Source of the DNA: Syntrophobacterales bacterium
Lineage (GTDB): Bacteria; Desulfobacterota; Desulfobaccia; Desulfobaccales; 0-14-0-80-60-11
NCBI GenBank assembly: GCA_023229795.1
Contig: JALNYP010000010.1
Coordinates: forward strand, 1-64,000
Reading direction: 5' to 3'
DNA length: 64,000 nt
The notes beneath the pieces were generated by a model. It searched no databases. It was not told the DNA's origin and saw only the letters and a list, made by a program, of their open reading frames with translations. The position numbers and the translations under genes were made by a program. Numbering within the stretch: position 1 is the first letter of the stretch; each line of letters opens with the position of its first letter. Positions 1 to 8,469 of the stretch are shown here, piece after piece.

Positions 1-228
1 GACCCACCCGGGGTTTCCCGACCGGAGAGGTCTGCCCGGAAGAGGGGAAAATTAGGCACAAAGGCCCAGCTAACCGGCAAATTCGCTCTCATAGATTTTG
101 ATTAACCTGAGCGCCGGCTAGAAATGACCCGCCGACGCTAAAACACCAACATGAAATCACGACTTTCTGGATGAGAACTAACTAGGGAAAGGCAATTCTA
201 AAGGTCATTAGTCATGCAATATCAGAAA

Positions 229-262
229 AACAAAACCCCTTGAATTTCAAGGGGTTTTTAAT
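229..262. terminator. Bidirectional intrinsic terminator
   Basis: A near-perfect inverted repeat (arms AACCCCTTGAA and TTCAAGGGGTT) is flanked by T-rich tracts on both strands. It lies directly downstream of the minus-strand tRNA-Asn gene and probably ends that transcript. Confidence 0.7.
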
Positions 263-266
263 TCCG

Positions 267-342
267 TGGCTCCCCGGGACGGACTCGAACCGCCGACAAG
301 GTGGTTAACAGCCACCCGCTCTACCAGCTGAGCTACCGGGGA
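267..342 (-). tRNA. tRNA-Asn (anticodon GTT)
   Basis: The reverse complement folds as a standard 76-nt tRNA with acceptor TCCCCGG/CCGGGGA, a T-loop GTTCGAGTC and an encoded CCA end. The anticodon loop CTGTTAA reads GTT, for asparagine. It lies 29 bases downstream of a tRNA-Gln in the same direction, so the two are probably one transcript. Confidence 0.95.
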
Positions 343-371
343 ATATGTAAAAACCTGCTGGTTTTCTGAGT

Positions 372-445
372 TGGCTGGGGGACAAGGATTCGAACCTTGA
401 TAGGCAACTCCAGAGGCTGCAGTCCTGCCGTTAGACGATCCCCCA
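372..445 (-). tRNA. tRNA-Gln (anticodon CTG)
   Basis: The reverse complement is a 74-nt cloverleaf with acceptor TGGGGGA/TCCCCCA, anticodon stem GCAGC/GTTGC and loop CTCTGGA, giving anticodon CTG. The T-loop is GTTCGAATC and CCA is encoded. A second glutamine tRNA with anticodon TTG is at 26612-26685, so the two cover both Gln codons. Confidence 0.95.
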
Positions 446-515
446 ACTGCACTTATTTTATATACGCAGGCGCAGGAAGTTTGTCAAGAGGGTGGTCGCG
501 AGGCCGACGTCTCCA

Positions 516-548
516 TTGACAATCGCCTTGGCATGCTTAAATTATAAC
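516..548 (+). promoter_or_regulatory. Candidate promoter before the fluoride-type riboswitch
   Basis: A perfect TTGACA (516-521) is followed after 18 bases by AATTAT (540-545); TATAAC overlaps at 543-548 but would need a 21-base spacer. The riboswitch aptamer begins about 10 bases downstream, consistent with a short leader. The -10 element is imperfect. Confidence 0.45.
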
Positions 549-556
549 CAAAATTA

Positions 557-617
557 GGTGATGAAGTCCGCCGGAACCGCTGGTCGGTGTCTGCCGACGA
601 GCTGATGACTTCTGTCC
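557..617 (+). promoter_or_regulatory. Fluoride (crcB-type) riboswitch aptamer
   Basis: The conserved elements of the fluoride aptamer occur in order: GGTGATG (557-563), AAGTC (563-567) pairing with GACTT (607-611), CGCC (569-572) able to pair with GGTG as the pseudoknot, GGAACCGC (573-580), a variable stem GTCGG/CCGAC, and GCTGATGACTTCTGTCC (601-617). This follows the known class pattern (GGCGATG, CGCC, AAACTGC, GCTGATG). The aptamer 3' strand is shared with the following terminator, the usual ON-switch design. The next gene is an unknown 94-residue protein at 784, not a recognisable CrcB/Fluc channel or ClC(F) exchanger. Confidence 0.85.
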
Positions 618-641
618 AGGAATGGGCAGAAGTTTTTTTTT
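609..641 (+). terminator. Riboswitch expression-platform terminator
   Basis: CTTCTGTCC (609-617) pairs with GGGCAGAAG (624-632), followed by nine T residues. The left arm is the last segment of the fluoride aptamer, so aptamer and terminator are mutually exclusive. Ligand binding would favour read-through into the gene at 784. Confidence 0.85.
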
Positions 642-783
642 GAGGCGGAATTCAGCCGGAGCCCCTGAATCCCTGGTTGATCTGGAGGTGAGAGCGAACG
701 GCGGGTGCAAAAAGACAGGGGAGTTTGACTGGAAAGTTTATCGTCTAGATCCGTGCCGAACCTGCAGCAGAGGAGGAACTGCC

Positions 784-1068
784 ATGGAAGACTTCCAGGA
801 AATCATTCGGGAAAAAGGACTCCCCAATGTCGGGGAGACGGTGCGCAGTAAGGAATATGGGACTTTATGGCGAGTCCTGGAGAAAAAGGAGGTGTGGCAT
901 AATATCGAGCCCGACCCCAAGACCGGCGAACCCCGCATGGTGCCGGCCATTTACCTGGCTTTCTGGCGGGTCAAAGAAGGGGAACGGCCCGGGGTGGGGA
1001 AGATGATGGGATTCGAATATACCCTCTACGATAACACCTTTGCGCTGAACTGGGATAAAGTTAAGTGA
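784..1068 (+). CDS. Hypothetical protein, 94 aa, downstream of a fluoride-type riboswitch
   Basis: The function is not recognised. The start is set at the ATG at 784 because GAGGAGG lies at ideal distance before it; an in-frame upstream start at 622 would run through the terminator and is unlikely. The product is small, soluble and polar, with several Trp and Tyr residues, no signal peptide, no membrane segment and no cysteine, so it is not a channel or transporter. It is the first gene after the riboswitch and terminator, 142 bases beyond the T-run. If the pairing is real it may be a fluoride-responsive protein, but nothing in the protein itself shows this. The coding call rests on the ribosome site and an intact frame. 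Confidence 0.6.
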   Translation: MEDFQEIIREKGLPNVGETVRSKEYGTLWRVLEKKEVWHNIEPDPKTGEPRMVPAIYLAFWRVKEGERPGVGKMMGFEYTLYDNTFALNWDKVK

Positions 1069-1115
1069 ACGGCGGCTAATCCGCGCTTTCCATCATCCCG
1101 TTTATGCATTATAGT

Positions 1116-1143
1116 GGGGCCAAGGCTTTTTGCCTGTGGCCCC
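1116..1143. terminator. GC-rich hairpin after the 784-1068 gene
   Basis: GGGGCCA and TGGCCCC arms enclose an inner AGGC/GCCT stem with a T5 loop. It follows the stop codon at 1068 by about 50 bases. There is no long U-run on either strand, so it may be a weak terminator or an RNA-stabilising hairpin. Confidence 0.4.
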
Positions 1144-1207
1144 TTCATAATTATGAGAGCCACTGGCTGCAGAGAGCTGCGGCCATTATTGCTTGAGGAG
1201 AACACCA

Positions 1208-1843
1208 ATGACGCAGATCATCTTGGTGCGCCATGGCCAAACCCCTTGGAATCGGGATAAGATTTTCCGTGGCTCCAAAGATATTCCCTTGAATGACACC
1301 GGCCGGGAAGAAGCCCGGCTGGCCGGCGAGTGGCTCAAAGGCGATACTATCCACGCCGCTTACTGTTCACCGCTATCCCGGGCTCGGGATACCGGGGAAA
1401 GCATTGCCGGCCACCATGGCCTCCAGGTGCTGGACCTGCCGGGGATTACCGATATCTGTTACGGCGAGTGGGAGGGAGTGCCCCTGAGCGAGGTCAAGGT
1501 GACCTACGCCGACCTCTATCGGCAATGGGAAACCGCTCCCCAGACAGTGCGTTTCCCCGGGGGCGAAACCCTGGATGAAGTGAAGGAACGGGCCCTGGAC
1601 GCGGTGGAAGAGGTGGTGCTGCGCCATCCCAGGCAAACCGTGCTGCTGGCGGCGCACCGGGCGGTGAACAAAGTGCTCATCGCGGCCTTTATCGGCCTGG
1701 ACAACTCCCACTTCTGGCGCATCGGCCAGGATACCACGGCCGTCAACCGCTTCCGACGGGAGGGGGACGCCTGGCACCTGGTTCTGGTCAACGACGTCTG
1801 CCACCTCCGCCATCTCAAGCGCGGGCCCTACGTGGATTTTTAG
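1208..1843 (+). CDS. Histidine phosphatase family protein (phosphoglycerate mutase-like)
   Basis: This 211-residue protein belongs to the histidine phosphatase superfamily, which moves or removes phosphate through a phospho-histidine. The signature LVRHGQTPWN is at the N-terminus with the nucleophile near residue 9, and the second conserved His is in VLLAAHRAVN. Arg residues of the phosphate pocket (SPLSRARDT) are present. Size fits the CobC/GpmB-like branch (about 200 aa), which includes alpha-ribazole phosphatases and broad-specificity phosphatases; the substrate cannot be named from sequence. The ATG at 1208 is chosen over an upstream TTG because GAGGAG lies just before it. It stands alone between short non-coding stretches. 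Confidence 0.85.
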   Translation: MTQIILVRHGQTPWNRDKIFRGSKDIPLNDTGREEARLAGEWLKGDTIHAAYCSPLSRARDTGESIAGHHGLQVLDLPGITDICYGEWEGVPLSEVKVTYADLYRQWETAPQTVRFPGGETLDEVKERALDAVEEVVLRHPRQTVLLAAHRAVNKVLIAAFIGLDNSHFWRIGQDTTAVNRFRREGDAWHLVLVNDVCHLRHLKRGPYVDF

Positions 1844-2199
1844 GGCTGCGTCTGAACCTGTAAAGATCGAGAGCCTACCGGCCGTTCTCTCACCGGTTCC
1901 GCTGGGCATCCTGAACCGCCAGAGCAGTCGTAGCTTCGGGGCGCGGCGCGCCCCCTGAGCCTTTTGTCCAAGGTTTCTCCCGAGGTTTAAGCCCTCGAAG
2001 AGATCGGCTTCCCGGCCTTTGCGTATCCGGTATGCCCCCCTGCCTAAAAAAACTGATCCCTTCTGTTCGGGCCTCATGGCCCTCTGAACCTGAGTATCTG
2101 CGCGCCTGGCCTTGACGCACCCCCGTGGAGGATATACTTTTCCCACGTCGAGACATGCACGGCCGTACCGCAAAGCCATTTTGAAGAGAGGCGGAAGTC
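1844..2199. other. Intergenic region with a possible promoter
   Basis: No open frame here looks coding. Near its end TTGACG (2112-2117) and TATACT (2133-2138) sit 15 bases apart, a short but plausible spacing, about 60 bases before the ATG at 2200. I see no RNA gene or repeat in the remainder. Confidence 0.4.
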
Positions 2200-2721
2200 A
2201 TGGAGAAATACAAAGATCAGAAATGGAGCGGGCAAAAGGGCAAGAAGTTCGGGCACGCAGGCCGGGTCGAGGACCCCTATCTGCCGGCAGAGGGCCAGGA
2301 GGCCTCGCTCTGCACCCAATGCCACGCCCTGTACCAGGAGAAGCGCTGGTTTTACGACCAGAAGCTCTATGATCGCCTGGCCGGCACCGATAAGGTGCGC
2401 GAGATAGTGTGCCCCACCTGCCGCAAGGTCAACGATGGTTACGCCGAAGGCTACCTGAGCTTGAGCGGCGAGTTTTTTAACCAGCACCGGGACGAAATCG
2501 TCAAGCTCCTGGAAAAGGAGGCCTCCCGGGTGGGCGCCCGCAGCGTCCTGGACCGCATCATCCGCATGGCGCCGGAAGGCGCGGACACGCTGGTGGTGCA
2601 GACCACCACGGACAAGCTGGCCCAGCGCCTGGGGCGCGCCGTCTATAGGGCCTACAAAGGCGACCTGAAATTTCATTGGGGCGAGATGGATTACCTGGTG
2701 CGGGTCTATTGGAGCCGGTGA
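2200..2721 (+). CDS. BCAM0308-like zinc-binding protein
   Basis: A soluble 173-residue protein with two CxxC pairs, CTQC (near residue 38) and CPTC (near 71), that could bind one zinc. Between and after them are the motifs I associate with the BCAM0308 family (YQEKRW, then GYLSLSGEFF and HRDEIVKLL). Members are small proteins of unknown function with a distant likeness to the zinc module of the ribosome-export adaptor NMD3. The C-terminal half has an alternating strand/helix pattern and an HWGE motif. The start has a modest ribosome site (GAGGCGG). It is followed by a cluster of palindromes and convergent RNase R. The family assignment is from memory of motifs. Confidence 0.65.
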   Translation: MEKYKDQKWSGQKGKKFGHAGRVEDPYLPAEGQEASLCTQCHALYQEKRWFYDQKLYDRLAGTDKVREIVCPTCRKVNDGYAEGYLSLSGEFFNQHRDEIVKLLEKEASRVGARSVLDRIIRMAPEGADTLVVQTTTDKLAQRLGRAVYRAYKGDLKFHWGEMDYLVRVYWSR

Positions 2722-2728
2722 TATGTAG

Positions 2729-2874
2729 GGTGGGCACCGCCCACCAAAAGGTAGGGGCGACCCGTCGGGTCGCCCCTCTTTCTTTCGGCGGGGCGGGCCT
2801 CCGCGCCCGCCAAAATTAAGGCGGCCACAGGCCGCCCGATAAATGATAGGAGGTTGGCGGGCAAGACGCCCGCC
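2729..2874. repeat. Cluster of five palindromic repeats between convergent genes
   Basis: Five hairpin-forming units lie nearly back to back: 2729-2745 (GGTGGGC/GCCCACC), 2753-2777 (AGGGGCGACCCG arms), 2793-2811 (GGCGGGC type), 2820-2836 (GGCGGCC/GGCCGCC) and 2856-2874 (GGCGGGC/GCCCGCC). The second unit recurs at 38404-38432 and 39880-39908. This is a REP-like dispersed element cluster and could also terminate both converging transcripts. Confidence 0.8.
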
Positions 2875-2883
2875 CCACCGGAG

Positions 2884-5151
2884 TTATGCTGGCTTTTCCC
2901 CTTTTGCCTCTGCTTTCGGCTTTTTCCCCGCCCCTCTTCGCCTTTGTCCTCCGGGTCTTCGGCCTTTCGGGCGGGCGCCTTTTTCCGTTTCCGGCTCACG
3001 GCTCACTGCCTCCGGCTCACTCTCTTCTTCAGCCAGGATCAGGTTGACATGGCGGCGGCGGATGTCGACGTGGGCCACCGTGACCCGCACCTGGTCGCCC
3101 AGGGCGAAGCTGCTGCCGGTCTTACGGCCGGTCAGGCGCATGCGCATTTCGTCGTAACGGTAGTAGTCATTGGGCAGGTCCACCAGGCGCACCAGTCCTT
3201 CGGCAAAGACCTCGTCCAGCGCGACGAAAAAGCCGAAGGCGTTGACCCCGGTGACGCGGCCGGAAAAGGTCTCGCCCACCCGGTGGAACAGGAAGCGCAC
3301 CTGCATGCGGGCCAGCATCTCCCGTTCCGCCTCGACGCCCAGCCGCTCCCGTTTGTTCAGGTGGTTGCACGTGGCCTCCAGGTCGTCGGGTTCCAGGGAG
3401 ACGGGCGCTTTCTTGCCGGCGAGCTTGGCCAGCAGCAGCCGGTGAACCAGAAGGTCGGGGTAGCGCCGGATGGGGGAGGTAAAATGGGTGTACCACTCGG
3501 TGGCCAGGCCGTAGTGCCCCAGGGCCTCGCCGGCGTAGCGGGCCTGTTTCAGGGAGCGCAGCAGCATCAGCAGCACCATGGGGGCCAGCGGCGTCTTCTG
3601 CACCTCTTCCAGGAAGGCTTTGAGCGCCCTGGGGTCCCGGTGGGCCTCCTTGGGCAGGACGAAACCCAGGCTCTTGAGAAAGCCGCGGAAGACCGTGATC
3701 TTGGCGGGATCGGGCGGCTCGTGCACCCGCAGCAAGGAAGGCTCACCCAGGAAAACGGCCACCGCCTCGTTGGCGGCGATCATAAACTCTTCGATGATCT
3801 GGTGCGACAGGAGCGAGTCCACCCGGCGGATGTCCACCGGCCAGCCCTTGTCATCCAGGACTACTTCGGCCTCCGGGATGCTCATCAAGAGGCTCCCCCG
3901 CTCGCCGCGGCGGTCCCGGAGCAGGGTGCGGAGTTCTTCCATCCAGCCCAGCATCTTGAGGAAGGGCCGGTATTGCTGGCGCAAGGCCCGGTCTTTCTCC
4001 GTCAGCAGGCGATGCACCAGGAGGTAGGTGAGACGGGCGTGATTGCGGATGACGGCCCGGGCGAAATGGAACCGCTTCAACTTGCCCGTGCGGTCATAGT
4101 CCAGGATGACCACCACTGCCAGGCGGTCGACGTCGGGCCTGAGGCTGCAGATGTCCGTGGCCAGTTGCTCCGGTAGCATGTGCACGGCCCGTTGGGGGAA
4201 ATAGACGCTGTTGCCCCGCCGTTCGGCCTCCCGGTCCAGGATCGAGCCCGGGGCCACATAGTGGCTGACGTCGGCGATGGCCACGTAGAGGGTGTAAGTG
4301 CCGCCGGGCTTTTTCTCGACGTAGACGCCATCGTCGAAGTCCCGGGCGGTTTCGCCGTCGATGGTCACCATGGGCAGCTCCCGCAGGTCCAGGCGGTCCT
4401 TCAGGACCCGGGGCGACATATCGAGAGAAATCTGCTCGGCCGCGGCCAGGACCTCCGGGGGGAATTCGTCCGGCAGGCCGTATTTCAGGATGACCAGGCG
4501 GGTCTGGACCGCGGCGTCCTCCACCGAGCCCAGGACCTCGAGGATGACCCCCTGGGGGTTGAGATGGCCGGTGGGGTAGTTGGCCACCGCGGCCCGCACC
4601 ATATCACCTGCTTCGGCGCTCGCCAGTTGCTCCGGGGGAATGACCAGGTTGAAGATGAGGTGCTCGTCTTCGGGCTCGACATAATAGGTCTGGTCCGCCT
4701 GACACAGGAGGCCCAGGATTTCCTTATGCCGCCGCTCCAGGACGCGGATCACCTTGCCTTCCTGGCGGCTGCCCCGGCGGCCTTCGATGCGCACCACCAC
4801 CCGGTCGCCGTGCCAGGCCTCCTTGAGGTTCACCGCAGTGAGATAGATGTCCCGGCCGCCGGTTTCGGGAGTGACGAAGCCGAAGCCGTCGGGGTGGACG
4901 GAGAGCTCCCCGTGCACCAGGTTCATCTTTTCGGGCAGGCCGAAGCGGCCGCCCTTGAGGGAGACCAGCTTGCCCTGGGTGACCAGTTGCTCCATCAGGG
5001 CGTTGATGGCGTCCGTCTGCTCCGGGGCCGCTTTCATCAATGGGTATAATTCGCCGGGCAGCAAGGGGCGGGCCGCCGCCTCGAACGCCTGCATTACTTG
5101 CCCTTCCAGGGAGGGCCGCCGCTTTCTTCGCCTTCGGTGATGATCCATCAT
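2884..5151 (-). CDS. rnr: Ribonuclease R (RNB-family 3'-5' exoribonuclease)
   Basis: RNase R degrades structured RNA processively from the 3' end. The 755-residue product has an N-terminal winged-helix/cold-shock region (VHPDGFGFVTPE), the RNB catalytic core with the metal-binding signature TIDGETARDFDDGVY and the downstream motifs HYVAPGSILDREA and HFTSPIRRYPDLLVHR, then an S1 domain (FSGRVTGVNAFGFFVAL). A Lys/Arg-rich low-complexity tail ends the protein, as in many RNase R enzymes. The start is set at the ATG at 5151 (an ATG-ATG pair preceded by AGGGGGA); the frame stays open upstream but without a better start. It converges on the gene at 2200-2721. Confidence 0.95.
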   Translation of the reverse strand: MMDHHRRRRKRRPSLEGQVMQAFEAAARPLLPGELYPLMKAAPEQTDAINALMEQLVTQGKLVSLKGGRFGLPEKMNLVHGELSVHPDGFGFVTPETGGRDIYLTAVNLKEAWHGDRVVVRIEGRRGSRQEGKVIRVLERRHKEILGLLCQADQTYYVEPEDEHLIFNLVIPPEQLASAEAGDMVRAAVANYPTGHLNPQGVILEVLGSVEDAAVQTRLVILKYGLPDEFPPEVLAAAEQISLDMSPRVLKDRLDLRELPMVTIDGETARDFDDGVYVEKKPGGTYTLYVAIADVSHYVAPGSILDREAERRGNSVYFPQRAVHMLPEQLATDICSLRPDVDRLAVVVILDYDRTGKLKRFHFARAVIRNHARLTYLLVHRLLTEKDRALRQQYRPFLKMLGWMEELRTLLRDRRGERGSLLMSIPEAEVVLDDKGWPVDIRRVDSLLSHQIIEEFMIAANEAVAVFLGEPSLLRVHEPPDPAKITVFRGFLKSLGFVLPKEAHRDPRALKAFLEEVQKTPLAPMVLLMLLRSLKQARYAGEALGHYGLATEWYTHFTSPIRRYPDLLVHRLLLAKLAGKKAPVSLEPDDLEATCNHLNKRERLGVEAEREMLARMQVRFLFHRVGETFSGRVTGVNAFGFFVALDEVFAEGLVRLVDLPNDYYRYDEMRMRLTGRKTGSSFALGDQVRVTVAHVDIRRRHVNLILAEEESEPEAVSREPETEKGARPKGRRPGGQRRRGAGKKPKAEAKGEKPA

Positions 5152-5315
5152 ATTCCCCCTACAGGGTGACCAACATTTTTCAGCATAAATTATAAGTATA
5201 GAATAATCCGCATCTTTTTGCCATAGATAGTTGAGCAAGCTTCTCATCACAGGCCAGAGGCCCATGCCCTTACCCACTTGTTCTTGGCTGATACCTGAAA
5301 GCTGACGGCTGACAG

Positions 5316-5966
5316 CTATCTCACCAGCCAGGCCAGGGTGACCAGCAGCCAGGTGACCTCGTTGGCGGACTCGCCCAGGGCTGCGCCCAGGCGATTCCGG
5401 TCCCAGCCCGCCTCCCGGATGGCGAACCAGAGCTGTCCCAGCCGGGTGCAGATGCCGATATGGCCGGCCAACAGCATGAGCCCGGCCATGCCCTCGCCGC
5501 CCACGGTAAAGATCTTAGAGGCCAGGATCAGTTGGGGCAGGCCGATGAAGCAGGCCGCGACCCCGGCGTGCACCAGGGGATCGGCGAGTCCCAGGCCCAG
5601 CCGGTAGGCGATAAACCCGGTGAGGGTCAGACCCAGGGCCACCAGGATGACGGTCAAGGTGTCCTTGCCGTCCCACAATTCGGTGCCGTGCCAGAGCAGC
5701 GCTCCCAGGCAGGCGGCAATAACCGTGGTCCAGGCGCCATAGGTCAGGACGGTTTGGCTGGTCACCCGGCTGGGCCCCAGGCGGTGGGCTCGCAGGGTCA
5801 GTGCCAGGTTGATCAGCAGGAAGATCAGCCAACTGGCCAGCCAGGTAAGACTCACCCCCTGGGAAGTGGTGAGGAGGCGCAGGAATTCGCTGCCGCCCGA
5901 GATCAAGGCCAGGGCGATTTGCACCGTGAATAAGACATCGGCGGATATTCGTTTATAGGTGAGCAT
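5316..5966 (-). CDS. Polytopic inner-membrane protein, function unknown
   Basis: The 216 residues form about six hydrophobic segments (around 12-32, 42-60, 75-95, 103-122, 130-150 and 155-175), with a more polar C-terminal part containing WDRNRLG. No transporter or enzyme motif is recognised. No strong ribosome site precedes the ATG. The gene lies just upstream of rnr in the same direction, separated by about 165 bases that include a short CTGACGGCTGACAG-type repeat, so co-transcription is possible. I do not assign a function. Confidence 0.6.
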   Translation of the reverse strand: MLTYKRISADVLFTVQIALALISGGSEFLRLLTTSQGVSLTWLASWLIFLLINLALTLRAHRLGPSRVTSQTVLTYGAWTTVIAACLGALLWHGTELWDGKDTLTVILVALGLTLTGFIAYRLGLGLADPLVHAGVAACFIGLPQLILASKIFTVGGEGMAGLMLLAGHIGICTRLGQLWFAIREAGWDRNRLGAALGESANEVTWLLVTLAWLVR

Positions 5967-6229
5967 AGAGTAGGTTGGAGGGCCGGATTCCGGTGCAAGG
6001 CGTCAATAAGTTTATCATGTCGGGCCGAAATCGCTCGCTTCGCTTTAGTCATGGCGAGTCGTGCCCCTAGGTTTGCAAGGTAATTCTTATTGAGGGCCAT
6101 GCAAGGGGGGGCGCCAGACCTCTTATATGGGCCTGGAGCCCCAGGGGCCGCAAATAGATTTGTGCTTCCCGGCACAATCCTATATAATTTTTTTAATACC
6201 CTAATTTTGTTGAAAAGGCGGGCCTGCGA

Positions 6230-7531
6230 GTGCCTGATTTGCAGGTAGAGCACCTCACCCAACTCAGTCCGGAAAGGCGCCAGGCGATCCTGCGCCGGTC
6301 CCAGGCCGACGTCAGCGCCGTGCTGGAAGTGGTGGCGCCCATCCTGGCGGCCCTGCGGGCCGACGGCGACGCCGAATCCCTGCGCCAGCACGGGCAATAT
6401 AAGGCCGGGATCACGGCCGCGGACCTCGAGGCTACCCCCGGGGAAATCGAGGCCGCCTATCGCGCCCTGGACCCCAAGGTCCTGGCGGCGCTCAAGGTCG
6501 CGGCGGCCAACATCGAAAAATTTCACCAGGCCCAGCGAGAGCGGGAGATGTGGGCCATGGAGGTCCATCCCGGCCTCCTGGCCGGCCGGCTGACCCGGCC
6601 CCTGACCCGGGTGGGCTGCTATATCCCCGGTGGCCTGGCCTCTTATCCTTCGAGCGCGCTCATGAACATCATTCCCGCCAAAGTGGCGGGAGTGGCCGAA
6701 ATCATGGCCGCGACACCCCCTGGGCCCGAGATGGCGGTGAACCCGGCCACCCTGGTGGCCGCGCACCTGGCCGGCGCCCAGCGCCTTTTTAAGATCGGCG
6801 GCCCCTGGGCCATCGGCTCCCTGGCCTACGGCACCGATTTGGTCCCCCGGGTGGACAAGATCGTGGGGCCGGGCAATAAATACGTCACCGCGGCCAAACT
6901 CTTGGTGTTCGGGCAGGTGGATATCGACTCGCCCGCGGGGCCCAGCGAGGCCCTGATCCTGGCGGATGACACTGCGGAGCCCCGGTATCTGGCCTTTGAC
7001 TTTCTCTCCCAGGTGGAGCACGACCCCGAGGCCGCGGCGGTGCTGGTCACGACCTCCGCCGATCTGGCCCGGCAGGTGGTGGCGATCATCACGAAGGAGC
7101 TGCCGCATCTGCCCCGGCGGGAGATCATCGAGGCCGCGCTGACCAAGTACTCGGCGGTGCTCCTGGTCGAGTCCCTGGACGAGGCCCTGGAGTTTGCCAA
7201 CCTCTATGCCCCGGAACACCTGCAGGTGGTCACCAGGGACCCCCTGGCCCTGCTGCCCCGTATCAAGAACGCCGGGTCCATCTTCCTGGGGCCCTATGCC
7301 CCGGTGCCGGTGGGCGATTACGCCTCGGGGACCAACCACGTGCTGCCCACGGGCGGCTGCGCCCGGATGTTCTCGGGGCTCTCCGTGGATGATTTCATCA
7401 AAAAGCCGACCTTTCAGCATTTCACCCGGGAGGCGTTGGCAGCCTTGAAAGATACGGTCATCACCCTGGCCGAACACGAGGGCCTCTTCCTGCACGCCCG
7501 GGCCGTGGCCGAGAGGTTTCGGGATAGTTAA
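6230..7531 (+). CDS. hisD: Histidinol dehydrogenase
   Basis: HisD oxidises L-histidinol to histidine in two NAD-dependent steps at a zinc site. The 433-residue length is typical. Family signatures are all visible: [46 protein letters not shown], the zinc ligands in [11 protein letters not shown], the catalytic Glu-His in YAPEHLQVV, and [16 protein letters not shown]. The start is a GTG at 6230 with a weak AAGGCGGG upstream; no earlier start keeps family alignment. folE2 follows about 100 bases later on the same strand. Another histidine-pathway gene (hisC) lies at the far end of the window, so the pathway genes are dispersed. Confidence 0.96.
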   Translation: MPDLQVEHLTQLSPERRQAILRRSQADVSAVLEVVAPILAALRADGDAESLRQHGQYKAGITAADLEATPGEIEAAYRALDPKVLAALKVAAANIEKFHQAQREREMWAMEVHPGLLAGRLTRPLTRVGCYIPGGLASYPSSALMNIIPAKVAGVAEIMAATPPGPEMAVNPATLVAAHLAGAQRLFKIGGPWAIGSLAYGTDLVPRVDKIVGPGNKYVTAAKLLVFGQVDIDSPAGPSEALILADDTAEPRYLAFDFLSQVEHDPEAAAVLVTTSADLARQVVAIITKELPHLPRREIIEAALTKYSAVLLVESLDEALEFANLYAPEHLQVVTRDPLALLPRIKNAGSIFLGPYAPVPVGDYASGTNHVLPTGGCARMFSGLSVDDFIKKPTFQHFTREALAALKDTVITLAEHEGLFLHARAVAERFRDS

Positions 7532-7635
7532 AAGTTACTTGGGCCGAAGCCGGATCTCCGGCCCGGACCGCACTCCCCGGAAAGTAGGGGGGGATAATTA
7601 CCATGACACATTGCCCCAGATCAGGACCATGAGCC

Positions 7636-8457
7636 ATGCCAACCGCTAAAATCCCCACGATCATACTGGCCGCCACGGAAATCGCCGACGTCCAGAACCA
7701 CGTCAGTCCCCACACCATCGACATCGACAAGGTGGGGGTCAAGAACATCTCCTATCCCATTATGGTGCTGGACAAATTCAAAGGCAACCAGCATACCGTG
7801 GCCCGCATCAACATGTACGTCAACCTGCCCCACCGCCACAAGGGCACCCATATGAGCCGGTTCATCGAGATCTTAAGCGAGCACCGGCGGGACGTCAGCC
7901 TCAAGAAGATCGGCCCCATCCTCGAGGAGACCCGGCGGCGCCTCAACGCCCAGTCGGCTCACATCGAAATGACCTTTCCCTATTTCATCGACAAAGAGGC
8001 GCCGGTCACCAAGGCCCGGGGCCTGATGGAGTATATCTGCCACTTCAACGGCTCCATGGATGAAAACGGCGTCCTGGACCTGGTGGTGGGGATCACCGTG
8101 CCCATCACCACCCTGTGCCCCTGCTCCAAGGAGATCAGCCAGGTGGGCGCCCACAACCAGCGGGGTGAAGTGCGGGTGCAGGTGCGCTACAAGAAGTTTT
8201 TCTGGATCGAGGACCTGATCCGGCTGGTGGAAGAGTCGGCCTCCTGCGAGGTCTATGCGCTGTTAAAGCGCCAGGATGAAAAATTCGTCACCGAGAAGGC
8301 CTACAGCAATCCCATGTTCGTCGAGGACGTGGTGCGGGAGATCGCGCACCACCTGAGCCATGACGACAACTTCACCTGGTACGCGGTGGAGTCGGAAAAC
8401 TTCGAGTCCATCCACAACCATTCGGCTTACGCCTATATCGAGTCCAAGAAGGACTGA
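7636..8457 (+). CDS. folE2: GTP cyclohydrolase FolE2 (GCYH-IB)
   Basis: FolE2 converts GTP to 7,8-dihydroneopterin triphosphate, the first step of folate and of queuosine-type deazapurine synthesis; the family works without the strict zinc need of FolE1. The 273-residue length fits. Diagnostic stretches are DIDKVGVKNISYP, VNLPHRHKGTHMSRF, VPITTLCPCSKEIS (active-site Cys), GAHNQRGEVRV and IHNHSAYAYI. Tetrahydrofolate is the methyl carrier upstream of the Acs complex encoded 19 kb away, so folate supply matters here. The gene ends 12 bases from the convergent histidine kinase gene. Confidence 0.95.
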   Translation: MPTAKIPTIILAATEIADVQNHVSPHTIDIDKVGVKNISYPIMVLDKFKGNQHTVARINMYVNLPHRHKGTHMSRFIEILSEHRRDVSLKKIGPILEETRRRLNAQSAHIEMTFPYFIDKEAPVTKARGLMEYICHFNGSMDENGVLDLVVGITVPITTLCPCSKEISQVGAHNQRGEVRVQVRYKKFFWIEDLIRLVEESASCEVYALLKRQDEKFVTEKAYSNPMFVEDVVREIAHHLSHDDNFTWYAVESENFESIHNHSAYAYIESKKD

Positions 8458-8469
8458 GGCTCCCGGCGA

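Noticed and set aside
1..228. Possible gene fragment at the left edge
   Set aside because: All frames are interrupted and no motif is recognised; left as unassigned sequence.
622..783. N-terminal extension of the 784-1068 gene
   Set aside because: The extension would begin inside the riboswitch terminator; the ATG at 784 has a perfect ribosome site.
2854..4176. A 440-codon open frame opposite rnr
   Set aside because: Antisense to a conserved gene and starting inside the palindrome cluster; composition typical of a shadow.
5903..7495. A 530-codon open frame opposite hisD
   Set aside because: Fully antisense to hisD and made of His/Gly/Gln-rich sequence without family motifs.
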